Shown: positions 37,550 through 47,073 of the stretch, piece by piece | How the letters are laid out: each line of letters opens with the position of its first letter | Numbering within the stretch: position 1 is the stretch's first letter | Origin: Candidatus Clavichlamydia salmonicola | GTDB taxonomy: Bacteria; Chlamydiota; Chlamydiia; Chlamydiales; Chlamydiaceae | Direction of reading: 5' to 3' | Length of the DNA stretch: 64,000 bases | Assembly: GCF_015356765.1 (NCBI RefSeq) | Contig: NZ_WTCQ01000004.1 | Span: forward strand, 88,039 to 152,038 | Notes under the pieces: generated by a model | The model's database searches: none | What the model was told of the DNA's origin: nothing | What the model saw: the letters and a program-made list of their open reading frames with translations, nothing else | Program-made: the position numbers and the translations under genes

Positions 37550-40252
37550 ATGTTAAGAGCTTTTCGCCTCCTGTTTAATCTTTATCCAGGAGAAGAAAAA
37601 AAATCAGGGTTATTTCTTTTACTTTGTCTTCTTTGGGGTACTGGTAGTTATGGCACTCTTACGCTTTCTGAAGGTATGTTCATTGAATACGTTGGTACTC
37701 CCTTACTACCTCAAGCGTATTTATTTTCTTCTATTTTTGTATGTTTTTGCTCTTTTTTTGTTTTAAAAATTTTAAATTCAAAAAAAAAATGGTCGTCTCA
37801 ATGCCTTTTTTTAGCGCCTTTATCTGCAACTCTTGCTTTTAACCTTTTTCTTGTTCTTTTACTTGTATTTACTCCTCCAGAAAACCTTCGATTATTTTGG
37901 ATTTTTTATAAAATAATGGGCTGGGGCCTTACTATTTTATCTTTTGCTACTTTTTGGACTTTTGCAGATCAATATTTTGATTTACAAGATGGAAAAAGAT
38001 GCTTCTGCATGCTTAATGCAGTTATTTTTTTAGGCGATGCTCTGGCTGGTGGCTTAATTTCTTTTTGTATTAATAAAATTGGACTTATTGGTCTTGGTAT
38101 TATTTTTAGTGGATGTATCTTAATTTCTTATCCATTAATTTTTTTTATTATCGCTCAACTGAAATCTATATCTGCTGAATTACATTTAATAGGCGATAAT
38201 GAAAATAAACCTTCTGCAAAAACAATTTTTGAAACAATTTTTAAATCAAAATTTACTCTTTTTTTAATTGTATTTTATTTTTTAATGCAATTATTAGCTA
38301 TTAGCACTGATTATATTTATTCTCAAAGTATTGTAGACTTTTTTATTGATGCAAAAGAACATGCTATCTCTGCTTTTATAGGTAAAGCTAGTATATTTAT
38401 TTCATGTGGAAACATGATTTTTGCTTTTTTTATTTATGGCCGTTTTGTTAAAAAAATTGGCATAAATAACATCATTTTAATAGCACCTATTGCTTTTTTT
38501 GCTCTTTTTTCTTTATGGCTAGGGAAAACAGCTTTTGTTTTTACAATTTTAGGAATGGTTGCAAGAGAAGGACTTACCTATACTTTAGATGACAATAATC
38601 TTCAGTTATTGATTTCTGGGGTCCCTAATCGCATTCGTAACCAAATTCGTATTATTATTGAATCATTTGTAGAGCCCTTAGGCATGTTTTTTTGCTCAAT
38701 ACTGTGCTTTATCTTTCCTTTTCGTCAAAAAGTTTTAAGTCTTGCTATTTCTTTTTTAGCCGTAATCATCGTCTTTATTATTAGAAAGCATTACTCATCT
38801 GCAATTTTTGCAAATTTATCAGCTGAACATATTGCTTTTCATCGCAAAGGTGAAGAACACTTAAAACAATTATCTAAAAAAGAAAAATATAAAGCAGAAA
38901 TGTTTTTGCTTACTTTTTTAAAAAATGGCACAGAAGAAGAACAATTAATTGCCTTTGAATATCTATTAAAAATTGGATCTCACTCTATTTTACCTAAATT
39001 GTTAAATCATATTAAAAAATTCAGCGCATCCAAAAAATTAAAGATTTTCCAACTTTTATCAGATAGTCCCTGGTCTAAAGATCCTCTAGTTTTAGAACTA
39101 TTAAATCGTTGGTTAAAAATGTTCCCTCATCCAGCTATTAAAAGTGCTATTCATCTTTATTTTTCAAGACATGATTTATTAAATTCAGAATTAGTTATTG
39201 AAGACTTACACAGCTCCTATACTGAACTTAAAGCTGCAGCTATTTTAACTATAAAAAAACAAAAAGAAAATAATCCATATTATCATATAGCATTAAAAAA
39301 TCTTAAAGAGATGTTAAATTCAGATAATAATCATGAAATTTATACTGCCATCTATATTTTAGGTATTGAGGCAAATGAAGACAATATTGACTACATTCTC
39401 CCTTTTCTTACACATCCATTAACCTCTATTCAAACAATCGCAGCAAAATCTTTGTTTTCTCTTGTAAAACCTTCTTCAATTCATGCTCATGATCAATCAG
39501 AGTTTATTATAAAAGCATTACCAAAAATGATTGGTCGAGAATCAAGATCTTTTGCTTTACAAGCTTTAGAAAAAATTATTAATGATCAATCTATTCATCA
39601 ATTAATTATTACAGCAGTTTTATTTCGATTTTCTGAACGAAATTTAGTAGAGCGTATTGCTTTAAAATTAGGCCCTTCCATCTTTAATACTTTATTAAAT
39701 ATTCTTCAAGATAGTTGTATCCATGATCGTGCTCGCTTAATTGCCGCTCTTATTCTTCATAAAATGGACCATGAATTTTTAAAAAAATATTTAGATCAAG
39801 TACTCAAAAATGAAATAAATAAAGCTTATTTTTACATATATCATGAATCTTACATACAAGAACAATACTCAGAGCATGACTTAGAATTACTCCTTAATAC
39901 ACTAAAGAGTGCCTATGATTCTGTAGTAGATTTTATTGTTCAATTAATCTGCATCTCTGCTTCTTTTTCAGATTTTGAAGCTCTTTCTTCATCATTAAAA
40001 AGTAAGCAAAAAAAGATCAAAGCTCAAGCTCAAGAATCATTAGAAAAGGGATCGAGTAAAGTTATATTAAAGCTATTGGCGCCATTACTAGAAAGAAAAA
40101 TACACATCAAAAGCTTGCAAGCTGCTTACCTTATCAATGGTGGCTCACCTTTTTCATTAATTGAACTACTTAATACAATGTCCAAATCTTCTTTTATACA
40201 AAATCAAATTGTTTCAAAAAAAATAATGAACGATCTTAATCTCAATAATTAG
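37550..40252 (+). CDS. MFS-type membrane transporter with C-terminal HEAT-like repeats
   Basis: 900 residues in two parts. Residues ~1-410 contain roughly twelve hydrophobic helices (e.g. LFLLLCLLWGTGSYG, LFWIFYKIMGWGLTILSFATFWTF, IFISCGNMIFAFFIYGRF), an MFS/nucleotide-carrier-like fold. Residues ~425-900 are soluble and made of helix-pair repeats of the HEAT type (ELKAAAILTIKKQ, EIYTAIYILGIEANEDN, LIAALILHKMD). The C. trachomatis counterpart by position is CT234 (914 residues), annotated as a membrane transport protein, and the following gene matches CT235. Substrate is unknown. The HEAT region probably faces the cytoplasm and may contact the small cNMP-domain protein encoded 13 bp downstream. 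Confidence 0.8.
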   Translation: MLRAFRLLFNLYPGEEKKSGLFLLLCLLWGTGSYGTLTLSEGMFIEYVGTPLLPQAYLFSSIFVCFCSFFVLKILNSKKKWSSQCLFLAPLSATLAFNLFLVLLLVFTPPENLRLFWIFYKIMGWGLTILSFATFWTFADQYFDLQDGKRCFCMLNAVIFLGDALAGGLISFCINKIGLIGLGIIFSGCILISYPLIFFIIAQLKSISAELHLIGDNENKPSAKTIFETIFKSKFTLFLIVFYFLMQLLAISTDYIYSQSIVDFFIDAKEHAISAFIGKASIFISCGNMIFAFFIYGRFVKKIGINNIILIAPIAFFALFSLWLGKTAFVFTILGMVAREGLTYTLDDNNLQLLISGVPNRIRNQIRIIIESFVEPLGMFFCSILCFIFPFRQKVLSLAISFLAVIIVFIIRKHYSSAIFANLSAEHIAFHRKGEEHLKQLSKKEKYKAEMFLLTFLKNGTEEEQLIAFEYLLKIGSHSILPKLLNHIKKFSASKKLKIFQLLSDSPWSKDPLVLELLNRWLKMFPHPAIKSAIHLYFSRHDLLNSELVIEDLHSSYTELKAAAILTIKKQKENNPYYHIALKNLKEMLNSDNNHEIYTAIYILGIEANEDNIDYILPFLTHPLTSIQTIAAKSLFSLVKPSSIHAHDQSEFIIKALPKMIGRESRSFALQALEKIINDQSIHQLIITAVLFRFSERNLVERIALKLGPSIFNTLLNILQDSCIHDRARLIAALILHKMDHEFLKKYLDQVLKNEINKAYFYIYHESYIQEQYSEHDLELLLNTLKSAYDSVVDFIVQLICISASFSDFEALSSSLKSKQKKIKAQAQESLEKGSSKVILKLLAPLLERKIHIKSLQAAYLINGGSPFSLIELLNTMSKSSFIQNQIVSKKIMNDLNLNN

Positions 40253-40265
40253 CCAAGGAGGAGTC

Positions 40266-40703
40266 ATGAATAATTATCATTCTATTATAGAAAAAGCTTT
40301 TTTACTGAAAACCATTCAAATTTTTTCTTCTTTAGATTTAGATTTATTATTAGCTATAGCTGATAAAATGGAACATTCTGAATTAAAAGCTGGTGATATT
40401 ATTTTTTCTAAAGAAAATCAAGGATCATCTTTGTATATTATTGCTAAAGGAATTGTAAATATTATTGATGCTAATGATCAAATCATTACTAGCTTAAGCT
40501 GTAGTGATTTTTTTGGAGAAGAGACAATTTTTAATGATAAAGTACGAACCTATAGCGCAGTATGCAATAGCGCTGTTACAATTTTGTCTCTGCAAAAAAA
40601 CCAATTATTCAATATAATTTTTGAATGTCCATCTGTTGCTATATCAATCATAGAATGTTATGCTGATAATTGCAGTTTTAGAACTAGAAGAATAGAAAAA
40701 TAA
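40266..40703 (+). CDS. Cyclic nucleotide-binding domain protein (CT235-like)
   Basis: A 145-residue stand-alone cNMP-binding domain: beta-barrel strands with LKAGDIIFSKENQGSSLYIIAKGIVNII and the phosphate-binding cassette region DFFGEETIFNDKVRTYSAVC, where the Gly-Glu and the key Arg are kept. There is no DNA-binding or kinase domain, matching C. trachomatis CT235, which is annotated as a regulatory-subunit-like protein. It starts 13 bp after the MFS/HEAT gene behind a strong AAGGAGGAG site, so the two are co-translated. Whether it binds a cyclic nucleotide is open; the cassette suggests it might. It converges with acpP. Confidence 0.82.
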   Translation: MNNYHSIIEKAFLLKTIQIFSSLDLDLLLAIADKMEHSELKAGDIIFSKENQGSSLYIIAKGIVNIIDANDQIITSLSCSDFFGEETIFNDKVRTYSAVCNSAVTILSLQKNQLFNIIFECPSVAISIIECYADNCSFRTRRIEK

Positions 40704-40762
40704 CTTTTTATTAAAAGTAAACTATCATAAAAAGCTATTTTTCCTTAAATGAACCAATATAT

Positions 40763-40996
40763 TTATTTTTTCATATTTTCAATGAAATTGATGGCATCAC
40801 CCACTGTTCTTAAAGAGGCAGCTTGATCTTCAGAAATTTCAATTCCAAATCTTTCTTCAAAAGTCATGACCATTTCTGTTAAGTCAAGACTATCAGCATT
40901 CAAATCTTCTATGAAAGATTTTTCAGCGACTACTTCATTAGCATCAACACCTAATTGTTCTACAATGACATCAATAACTTCTTTTTCTAAAGACAT
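40763..40996 (-). CDS. acpP: Acyl carrier protein
   Basis: 77 residues carrying growing acyl chains for fatty-acid synthesis. The phosphopantetheine serine is Ser36 in NADSLDLTE. The start at 40996 ([14 protein letters not shown]) is chosen because that is the normal ACP N-terminus and AGAGGA lies seven bases upstream. A longer in-frame extension up to 41098 exists but is basic, unlike any ACP, and lacks support. It is the last gene of the minus-strand operon fabH-fabD-fabG-acpP, 114 bp after fabG. Confidence 0.96.
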   Translation of the reverse strand: MSLEKEVIDVIVEQLGVDANEVVAEKSFIEDLNADSLDLTEMVMTFEERFGIEISEDQAASLRTVGDAINFIENMKK

Positions 40997-41110
40997 AAAT
41001 TTATCCTCTAACTTCCTTATCAAAAACTCCATTTTATGACAAAAGGAGTTCATGAGATTATATTTTCTGAAACCTTTTTTTGCAAAGCCCCTTTGCAATT
41101 CAGTAAATAA

Positions 41111-41866
41111 TTAAATAGCTCCCCCATCAACAGTGATAACTTGTCTTGTAATATAATCAGCTAATGGAGAAGCCAAAAAAACTGCCACTCCTGCAATGTC
41201 ATTAGGTGTTCCTGCTCTACCCAAAGGAATTGCAGATATCCAATGCTTAGTTTGCTCTTCAGAAAGAGCTGCAGTCATATCTGTTTGAGTATATCCTGGT
41301 GCTATACAATTTACTGTAATACCTCTGGCTCCTACTTCTTTTCCTAATGATTTAGTGAATGCAATAATTCCTGCCTTAGATGCTGCATAATTTGTTTGTC
41401 CAGCCTCTCCCATTATTCCTACTATTGATGTAATATTAATAATTTTTCCAAAGCGCTTTTTCATCATATTACGAATAGCTGCTTTACAAGTTCTGTAAAC
41501 AGATTTTAAATTGACATCCATAACCTGGTCCCAAGCTTCTTCTGTTAAACGCATAAGAAGAGCATCTCGAGTAATGCCCGCATTATTTACTAAAATATCT
41601 AAACGACCAAATTTTTTTTCAATTCCAGCTATTGAGTCATTTACTTGCTCTGTACTAGTAACATCTATTTTTTCAAAAAAAACTTTTGGTTCATCAGATT
41701 CTAACTGTCCTATCAGCTCTTCCTCTAATGCCTTTCCAATCTTTGCATTGGTGCCCCAAAATATGACAGTGGCCCCTTGGTTAATAAAAGCTCGTACAAT
41801 GCCAGCTCCAATACCTCTAGTTCCACCTGTAACAAGAGCTATTTTATCTTTTAATAATTCATTCAT
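41111..41866 (-). CDS. fabG: 3-oxoacyl-ACP reductase
   Basis: NADPH-dependent reduction of beta-ketoacyl-ACP. The 251-residue SDR protein has the Rossmann motif TGGTRGIGAG (residues 13-22), NNAG near 95, and the catalytic Ser147 (NITSIVG), Tyr160 and Lys164 (NYAASK), ending with ITVDGG. It is 69 bp downstream of fabD and belongs to the conserved chlamydial order fabH-fabD-fabG-acpP (CT239-CT236). Confidence 0.96.
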   Translation of the reverse strand: MNELLKDKIALVTGGTRGIGAGIVRAFINQGATVIFWGTNAKIGKALEEELIGQLESDEPKVFFEKIDVTSTEQVNDSIAGIEKKFGRLDILVNNAGITRDALLMRLTEEAWDQVMDVNLKSVYRTCKAAIRNMMKKRFGKIINITSIVGIMGEAGQTNYAASKAGIIAFTKSLGKEVGARGITVNCIAPGYTQTDMTAALSEEQTKHWISAIPLGRAGTPNDIAGVAVFLASPLADYITRQVITVDGGAI

Positions 41867-41935
41867 AAATTTTTCCTTATCATATATTTTATCATTTATA
41901 TCTTTAATATAAGGCTGCTAAATTTCTTTTTTGTT

Positions 41936-42877
41936 TTAAAAATTTTCTAATTTTACAAACAAATCTTTTAATCCCTCTACACTATTTAAATTTAATGTAG
42001 GAGCCTTTACCCCTATCTGTTTATTTAAGCCCATTAAAGTTTTTCCACAGCCAATTTCAATAAATAAATCTGTTTTTTTATTAATATTAGACATACTTTC
42101 AACCCATCTAACAGGCGATGTGACATGCTTTGCTAAGTTATCACGTATTTCTTCAATATCATTTACTACTCCACCTGTTTTATTCATAACAAGTTGACTA
42201 TTTCCTATTGATAAAGAGACTTCAGCAAGAACTTCTCTAAGCCTATCCTGCGCTATTTGCATTAAAGGACTATGAAAAGCCCCATCTACTTTTAATGGTA
42301 TAATTTTTTTTGCTCCTGCCTCAATTAATAACTTTGTTCCATGCTCTACACCTTTGATGGTACCTGAAATTACTGTTTGTACAGGAGAATTGAAGTTAGC
42401 TATCCATACTTGATTTTGTTTTTTTAATGCTTGCAAACTATTTTCTATTAATTCTCCACTTAAACCCATAACAGCAGCCATAGTGCCCTCAATAGAACGA
42501 CAAGCTTCAACCATAAATTTAGCTCTAGCATCTATTAATGAAAGACAATCTATAAAAGATATATAGGACGCTGCTGTAAGAGCTGAGTACTCACCTAAAC
42601 TTAATCCAGCACAAAATGTTGGTATAATATGAGGCATCTCTTTTTGTAAAATAGATAAAATACTCATTGAATTAAGATAAATTGCTATCTGACTATGATT
42701 TGTTTCTTTTAAAAGACTTTCAGGCCCTTCAAAAACAATATTTTTTAATTTTCTTTTCAATATATCTTCAGCTTGTTCAAAAAGCCTCTGGACTTCAGAA
42801 AAAGCAGAAAAAAAATCTGCGCCCATTCCAACATACTGGGCACCTTGGCCTGGAAAAAGAAATGTAAAATTTTTCAA
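41936..42877 (-). CDS. fabD: Malonyl-CoA:ACP transacylase
   Basis: Loads malonyl units onto ACP. 313 residues with FPGQGAQYVGMG at the N-terminus, the nucleophile elbow GLSLGE (Ser93; the usual GHSLGE His is Leu), and the catalytic His202 in GAFHSPLM. The start codon is TTG at 42877, overlapping the fabH stop as TTGA; AAGGGGA lies upstream at a good distance, and the N-terminus aligns exactly with other FabD proteins. The overlap suggests coupled translation. Confidence 0.94.
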   Translation of the reverse strand: MKNFTFLFPGQGAQYVGMGADFFSAFSEVQRLFEQAEDILKRKLKNIVFEGPESLLKETNHSQIAIYLNSMSILSILQKEMPHIIPTFCAGLSLGEYSALTAASYISFIDCLSLIDARAKFMVEACRSIEGTMAAVMGLSGELIENSLQALKKQNQVWIANFNSPVQTVISGTIKGVEHGTKLLIEAGAKKIIPLKVDGAFHSPLMQIAQDRLREVLAEVSLSIGNSQLVMNKTGGVVNDIEEIRDNLAKHVTSPVRWVESMSNINKKTDLFIEIGCGKTLMGLNKQIGVKAPTLNLNSVEGLKDLFVKLENF

Positions 42878-43923
42878 GAAATATTCCCCTTACAATTTTT
42901 TAAAATTAAAGATCCCCATGATAGTCCACCCCCAAATACAGTTAATAAAAGGTTATTACCATCTTCTAAAGGATGTTCTTTTCGTAATTCATCTAATGCT
43001 ATCCCTATAGAAGACGCTGCTGTATTTCCATATTTATGAACATTTTTAAAAATGCGAGTAGATGGAAAATGTTTACCTACAGCATTAATGATACGTATAT
43101 TTGCTTGATGTGGAATCATCCAATTAATATCTGTTTCATTTAAGTTTTCCATTTTCAAGCATTCTAGGGAAGATGATATCATTCTTCGTACAGCATGCTT
43201 AAATACCTCTCCACCTTCCATATAAAGAAATTGCCCTTGCTCTGTTATTGTTTTTTCTGAAATAGGATTTCTACTGCCACCTGCTGGTAGCATAAGTAAT
43301 TTAGCTAAACTTCCATCTGCTCCTAAATTAGCAGAACAAATTTCTAGACCTGGTCCTTCATCACTTACAACACAAGCTGAAGCACCATCTCCAAATAAAA
43401 TACATGTAGCTCGATCTTTATAATTTACAAATGAAGAAAGTTTATCCCCTGAAATAACTAAAACATTTTTATACATGCCTGAAACAATAAAGCCTTTAGC
43501 TAAAGCAAGACCATACAAAACACCTGAACAAGCTGTCATACAATCAAAAGCAGGTACTCCCTGCAACCCTAATTCATTTTGTGCTAACGCTGCACTACTT
43601 GGAAAAATATAATCAGGGGTTGATGTACAAAAAATGATTATTTCAATATTTTCTTTTGAGACATTAGCATCTTCCAAAGCTTTTAAAGCCGCTAATGCTC
43701 CCATAGAAGAAGCATATTCATCAAGATCTGCCAAACGCCGTTCAAGAATACCTGTTCGAGTTTCTATCCACTCACATGTAGTATCCACCATTTTTTCTAA
43801 ATCAGCATTCGTTAAAATATTTTTTGGTAAATAGGAACCAGTACCTTTAATAAAGGCCTTTTTTTTTCTTTCAGTCACAACAACATCCGCAGAAGTTAAA
43901 TTCATCCCAGAATAACAAAACAT
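42874..43923 (-). CDS. fabH: 3-oxoacyl-ACP synthase III
   Basis: Starts fatty-acid synthesis by condensing acetyl-CoA with malonyl-ACP. 349 residues as delimited. The active-site Cys132 lies in DCMTACSGVLYGLA, with the His in IPHQANIRII and the Asn in YGNTAASSIG. The N-terminal ~20 residues before KAFIKGTGSYLPKN exceed the usual start, so translation may begin at an internal ATG (for example at MNLTSADV). First gene of the fab operon; it diverges from recR, with only 27 bp between the annotated starts. Confidence 0.94.
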   Translation of the reverse strand: MFCYSGMNLTSADVVVTERKKKAFIKGTGSYLPKNILTNADLEKMVDTTCEWIETRTGILERRLADLDEYASSMGALAALKALEDANVSKENIEIIIFCTSTPDYIFPSSAALAQNELGLQGVPAFDCMTACSGVLYGLALAKGFIVSGMYKNVLVISGDKLSSFVNYKDRATCILFGDGASACVVSDEGPGLEICSANLGADGSLAKLLMLPAGGSRNPISEKTITEQGQFLYMEGGEVFKHAVRRMISSSLECLKMENLNETDINWMIPHQANIRIINAVGKHFPSTRIFKNVHKYGNTAASSIGIALDELRKEHPLEDGNNLLLTVFGGGLSWGSLILKNCKGNIS

Positions 43924-43950
43924 TGCTTTAAATTAAAACTCCTTAACCCC

Positions 43951-44592
43951 ATGATAAGGATCCTTTGTAAAGGAGAGTATTTACAAAAAATGTCTAATCA
44001 TCATCCTCATTATTTATCCAAATTAATAACCATGTTAAGAAAATTACCTGGTATTGGCTTTAAAGGTGCTGAACGTGTAGCTTTTCATGTGATTGGATGG
44101 CCTAAAGACAAACAAATAGAACTTAGTCGCATGCTAGAAAATATTACTGATCATCTTTTTTCATGTAATACTTGTGGATGCTTAATAGAATCTAATGCTT
44201 GTAAATTTTGTGATCCTATCTCAAGAACCCAAAAAGTATTATGTGTGCTTGTAGAACAAAAAGATGTATTTTCTATAGAAGAAACTGGTTTTTTTAAAGG
44301 TTATTATCATGTTTTAAACGCTTCTTTATCACCGATTAGACAAAAAACAATAGAAGATTCTATTATAAAAAAATTAAAAAACCGCGCTATTAATCTTCAA
44401 ATAGAAGAAATTGTTTTAGCTTTAGACTCCACCTTAGAAGGTGACGCTACAGCTCTTTATTTAAAAAAACATATTGAATCTTTAGGGATTCCTATTTCAA
44501 GATTAGCTTCTGGTTTACCTATGGGTATTTTTCTTGATTATGTTGATGAAGGTACCTTAACTCGAGCTTTTATGGGACGAAGCTCATATTAA
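43951..44592 (+). CDS. recR: Recombination mediator RecR
   Basis: Works with RecF/RecO to load RecA on gapped DNA. The protein (213 residues from the first ATG) has the helix-hairpin-helix LRKLPGIGFKGAERVAFH, the zinc finger CNTCGCLIESNACKFC and a TOPRIM domain with VLCVLVEQKDVFSIEE and ALDSTLEGDATALYL. The first 13 codons are unlike other RecR proteins; the ATG at 43990, preceded by AAAGGAGAG, is the more likely start and would give 200 residues. Chlamydial order fabH-recR-bamA (CT239-CT241) is preserved. Confidence 0.94.
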   Translation: MIRILCKGEYLQKMSNHHPHYLSKLITMLRKLPGIGFKGAERVAFHVIGWPKDKQIELSRMLENITDHLFSCNTCGCLIESNACKFCDPISRTQKVLCVLVEQKDVFSIEETGFFKGYYHVLNASLSPIRQKTIEDSIIKKLKNRAINLQIEEIVLALDSTLEGDATALYLKKHIESLGIPISRLASGLPMGIFLDYVDEGTLTRAFMGRSSY

Positions 44593-44648
44593 AGGTTGCA
44601 TAATTTAATGAAGTATTTTTATTATCCCCAACAAATTTTGATAGTCAA

Positions 44649-47045
44649 ATGAAACGTATACTTTTTCCTCTGTTTTTAATTTGCCAAGTTGTCGCTTTGC
44701 AAGCTTCTTCTTATGAAGAAGATCCTGTTGTTGATAAGATTATTTTCTTCAAAGATGAAGAAACTTTTTCTGTAGAAGAATTTAACCCTTATATGACAAC
44801 AAAACCTGGAAAAATATTTTCTCAAAATCATTTTGATCAAGACTTAAAAAAGTTAGAAAAAAAATATGATCGAGTATCTTCTATTCTTGAAATGAATGAC
44901 AATAGTCTCGTTATTAAAGTCTCTTTGCATAATCGACCTATCTTAAAAAAGATTTCTATATCTGGTAACCAAGCCATTCCCTACGCAAAAATAGAACGTA
45001 TTCTTGGCCTTAAAATAAAAGCCTCCATTACTCGTGAAGAAATTGTAACAGCGATGGCAAAGCTAAGAAAATCTTATTTAAAACAAGGTTATTTTGAGAC
45101 AGAATGTTCTTTTAAATTAGATGTTATTGATAAAGAAACCGCCCATGTACATATTACTATAAATGAAGGACGTATTGGAAAAATTTCTCGAATTACCTAC
45201 ATAGGTATTTCTCCTGAAGAGCAAATGGCAATAAAAGAAAAAATGTTAACTCGTCCTTATGAATTTGGCAAAAGTTTCTTAAAAGGTAATGGCTTCTATA
45301 TTCCAGATATGGCTGAACATGATCGCTTACGCATTACTCAATTTTTTCAAAATAAAGGCTATGCTGATGCAGCTGTTAAAATCAGTATTGATGAATCCAT
45401 GAAGAATAAAGCTCATGGCCTTTATTTAAATGTGCATGTTTCTAAGAATGAACAATATAAAGTTGGAGATGTACTTGTTGAAGGGGCTGAATCTTTAGAA
45501 GATGATTGGCTATTTCCTATGATTTCAGTACGGACAGGCCAAATATATTCTCCTGAACAATTATGGTCTTCTGTAGAAAAAATTAAAGAATTTTATCAAT
45601 TACGTGGATTTTTTAATACTATAGTTGAAATTAAGCAATCTATTACTCACGATGAAGCAGTCTATAATGTTTGTTTTTCTATTAAAGAAGGCGTTCCTTG
45701 CAAAATAGGGCTTATTAAGGTTTTTGGAAATGTTAACACCCAATCTGAAGTCATTCTTAATGAAAGTGTACTGTTCCCTGGCGATTTGCTAGACAAGAAA
45801 AAAATTGAAAACACAGAAAGAAGAATAAGAAATACTGGCTTCTTTAGCACTGTTAACGTTTATACTGTACAATCTCAAATTGATCCTGAAGATACTAATG
45901 CTGACTATAAAGATATTTATATTGAAGTAGATGAAACTAGCACAGGTAGTGTTGGGGTATTTCTTGGATGTAGTTCATTTGATAATCTCTTTGGAGGTGT
46001 TGAACTTTCAGAAAAAAACTTTAGCTTAAAAGGTCTTCCTTTTGTATTTTTTAAGGGCCCTAATGCATTAAGAGGTGGTGGTGAATACTTCCATATTAAG
46101 GCTAATATAGGCCAAAAAACATCTGATTACTCTGTTAATTGGGTTAAACCTCATTTTATGGATTTTAACTGGACGTTAGGAGTTGCTATAGATAAAGGTG
46201 CTAATAAAGCTCTTTCTTCCAATTATGAAGTTGAGACATTTGGTGGTAACTTAAGTGCTACCTATCTATGTAGTGATTTTATGAAATATGGTTTTTACTA
46301 TCGAGCTAATCATAGTTACTTAAGACATCTATATCCTTCATCAAATATCATTAATTCATCATCTGTAAATGGACCTACTTCTCCTTCCACTTTTGTGGCT
46401 AGAGAAGGATCCAATGATGGCCTTGTTTCAGCTCTTGGTTTTAGCGTTGCTTATGATACAACTAATAGTCCTCGAATGCCTACTCACGGCAAACGTTCTC
46501 GTTTGGCTTTTGAAGTCGCTGGTTTTGGAGGCGATTTTAATTTTATAAAATTCACTTATCTTAATACTTTTTATAATGGAATTACCCCTAGAGCTGTTTT
46601 TAAATTTAAAAGTGATTTACAATTTATTAAAAGTTGTGGTGATACGCTACCTACTGATATTCCTATGAGTGAGCGATTTTTTCTTGGTGGTGAAACAACT
46701 TTAAGAGGTTATAAATCTTTTATTGTTGGGCCTAAATTTTCTGCGCGTGAACCTAAAGGTGGCCTTTCTTACAGTATTTTTTCTGAAGAATTTCAATATA
46801 AACTTTTAATGAATCCTGATTTTTATGGTTTTGCTTTTATTGACGCTGGGTATCTATCCTCAAAAGAATTATCTTGGGGTACTTCATATGCTATGAGTAT
46901 TGGATTTGGAGCACGATTTAATGTCTTAGCGAATATACCTGTTATGCTTGGTGTTGGATGGCCTTTACATGCTAAAGAGCTCTATGATGGAGTCATCATA
47001 GATAACTCTCAAAGGTTCTTTTTCTCTCTTGGCGGCTTGTTTTAA
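44649..47045 (+). CDS. bamA: Outer membrane protein assembly factor BamA (Omp85)
   Basis: Inserts beta-barrel proteins into the outer membrane. 798 residues: signal peptide (residues 1-~20, MKRILFPLFLICQVVALQAS), a set of POTRA domains from ~30 to ~400 (ILKKISISGNQAIPYAKIERILGLK, GKISRITYIG, IGLIKVFGNVNTQSEVILNE), and a C-terminal barrel. The barrel has the conserved loop-6 motif as LRGYKSF, preceded by ERFFLGGETT, and ends in FFFSLGGLF with a terminal Phe as expected for BamA substrates and BamA itself. Followed directly by skp, as in CT241-CT242. Confidence 0.96.
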   Translation: MKRILFPLFLICQVVALQASSYEEDPVVDKIIFFKDEETFSVEEFNPYMTTKPGKIFSQNHFDQDLKKLEKKYDRVSSILEMNDNSLVIKVSLHNRPILKKISISGNQAIPYAKIERILGLKIKASITREEIVTAMAKLRKSYLKQGYFETECSFKLDVIDKETAHVHITINEGRIGKISRITYIGISPEEQMAIKEKMLTRPYEFGKSFLKGNGFYIPDMAEHDRLRITQFFQNKGYADAAVKISIDESMKNKAHGLYLNVHVSKNEQYKVGDVLVEGAESLEDDWLFPMISVRTGQIYSPEQLWSSVEKIKEFYQLRGFFNTIVEIKQSITHDEAVYNVCFSIKEGVPCKIGLIKVFGNVNTQSEVILNESVLFPGDLLDKKKIENTERRIRNTGFFSTVNVYTVQSQIDPEDTNADYKDIYIEVDETSTGSVGVFLGCSSFDNLFGGVELSEKNFSLKGLPFVFFKGPNALRGGGEYFHIKANIGQKTSDYSVNWVKPHFMDFNWTLGVAIDKGANKALSSNYEVETFGGNLSATYLCSDFMKYGFYYRANHSYLRHLYPSSNIINSSSVNGPTSPSTFVAREGSNDGLVSALGFSVAYDTTNSPRMPTHGKRSRLAFEVAGFGGDFNFIKFTYLNTFYNGITPRAVFKFKSDLQFIKSCGDTLPTDIPMSERFFLGGETTLRGYKSFIVGPKFSAREPKGGLSYSIFSEEFQYKLLMNPDFYGFAFIDAGYLSSKELSWGTSYAMSIGFGARFNVLANIPVMLGVGWPLHAKELYDGVIIDNSQRFFFSLGGLF

Positions 47046-47073
47046 TTTTTCTTATCAAAGGTTTGTTATTTTT

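Noticed and set aside
40997..41098. N-terminal extension of the acyl carrier protein
   Set aside because: Basic, unlike any ACP, and a good ribosome site sits before the internal ATG at 40996.
47029..47073. Upstream TTG start for skp overlapping bamA
   Set aside because: It would place an unlikely extension before a standard signal peptide starting at 47074.
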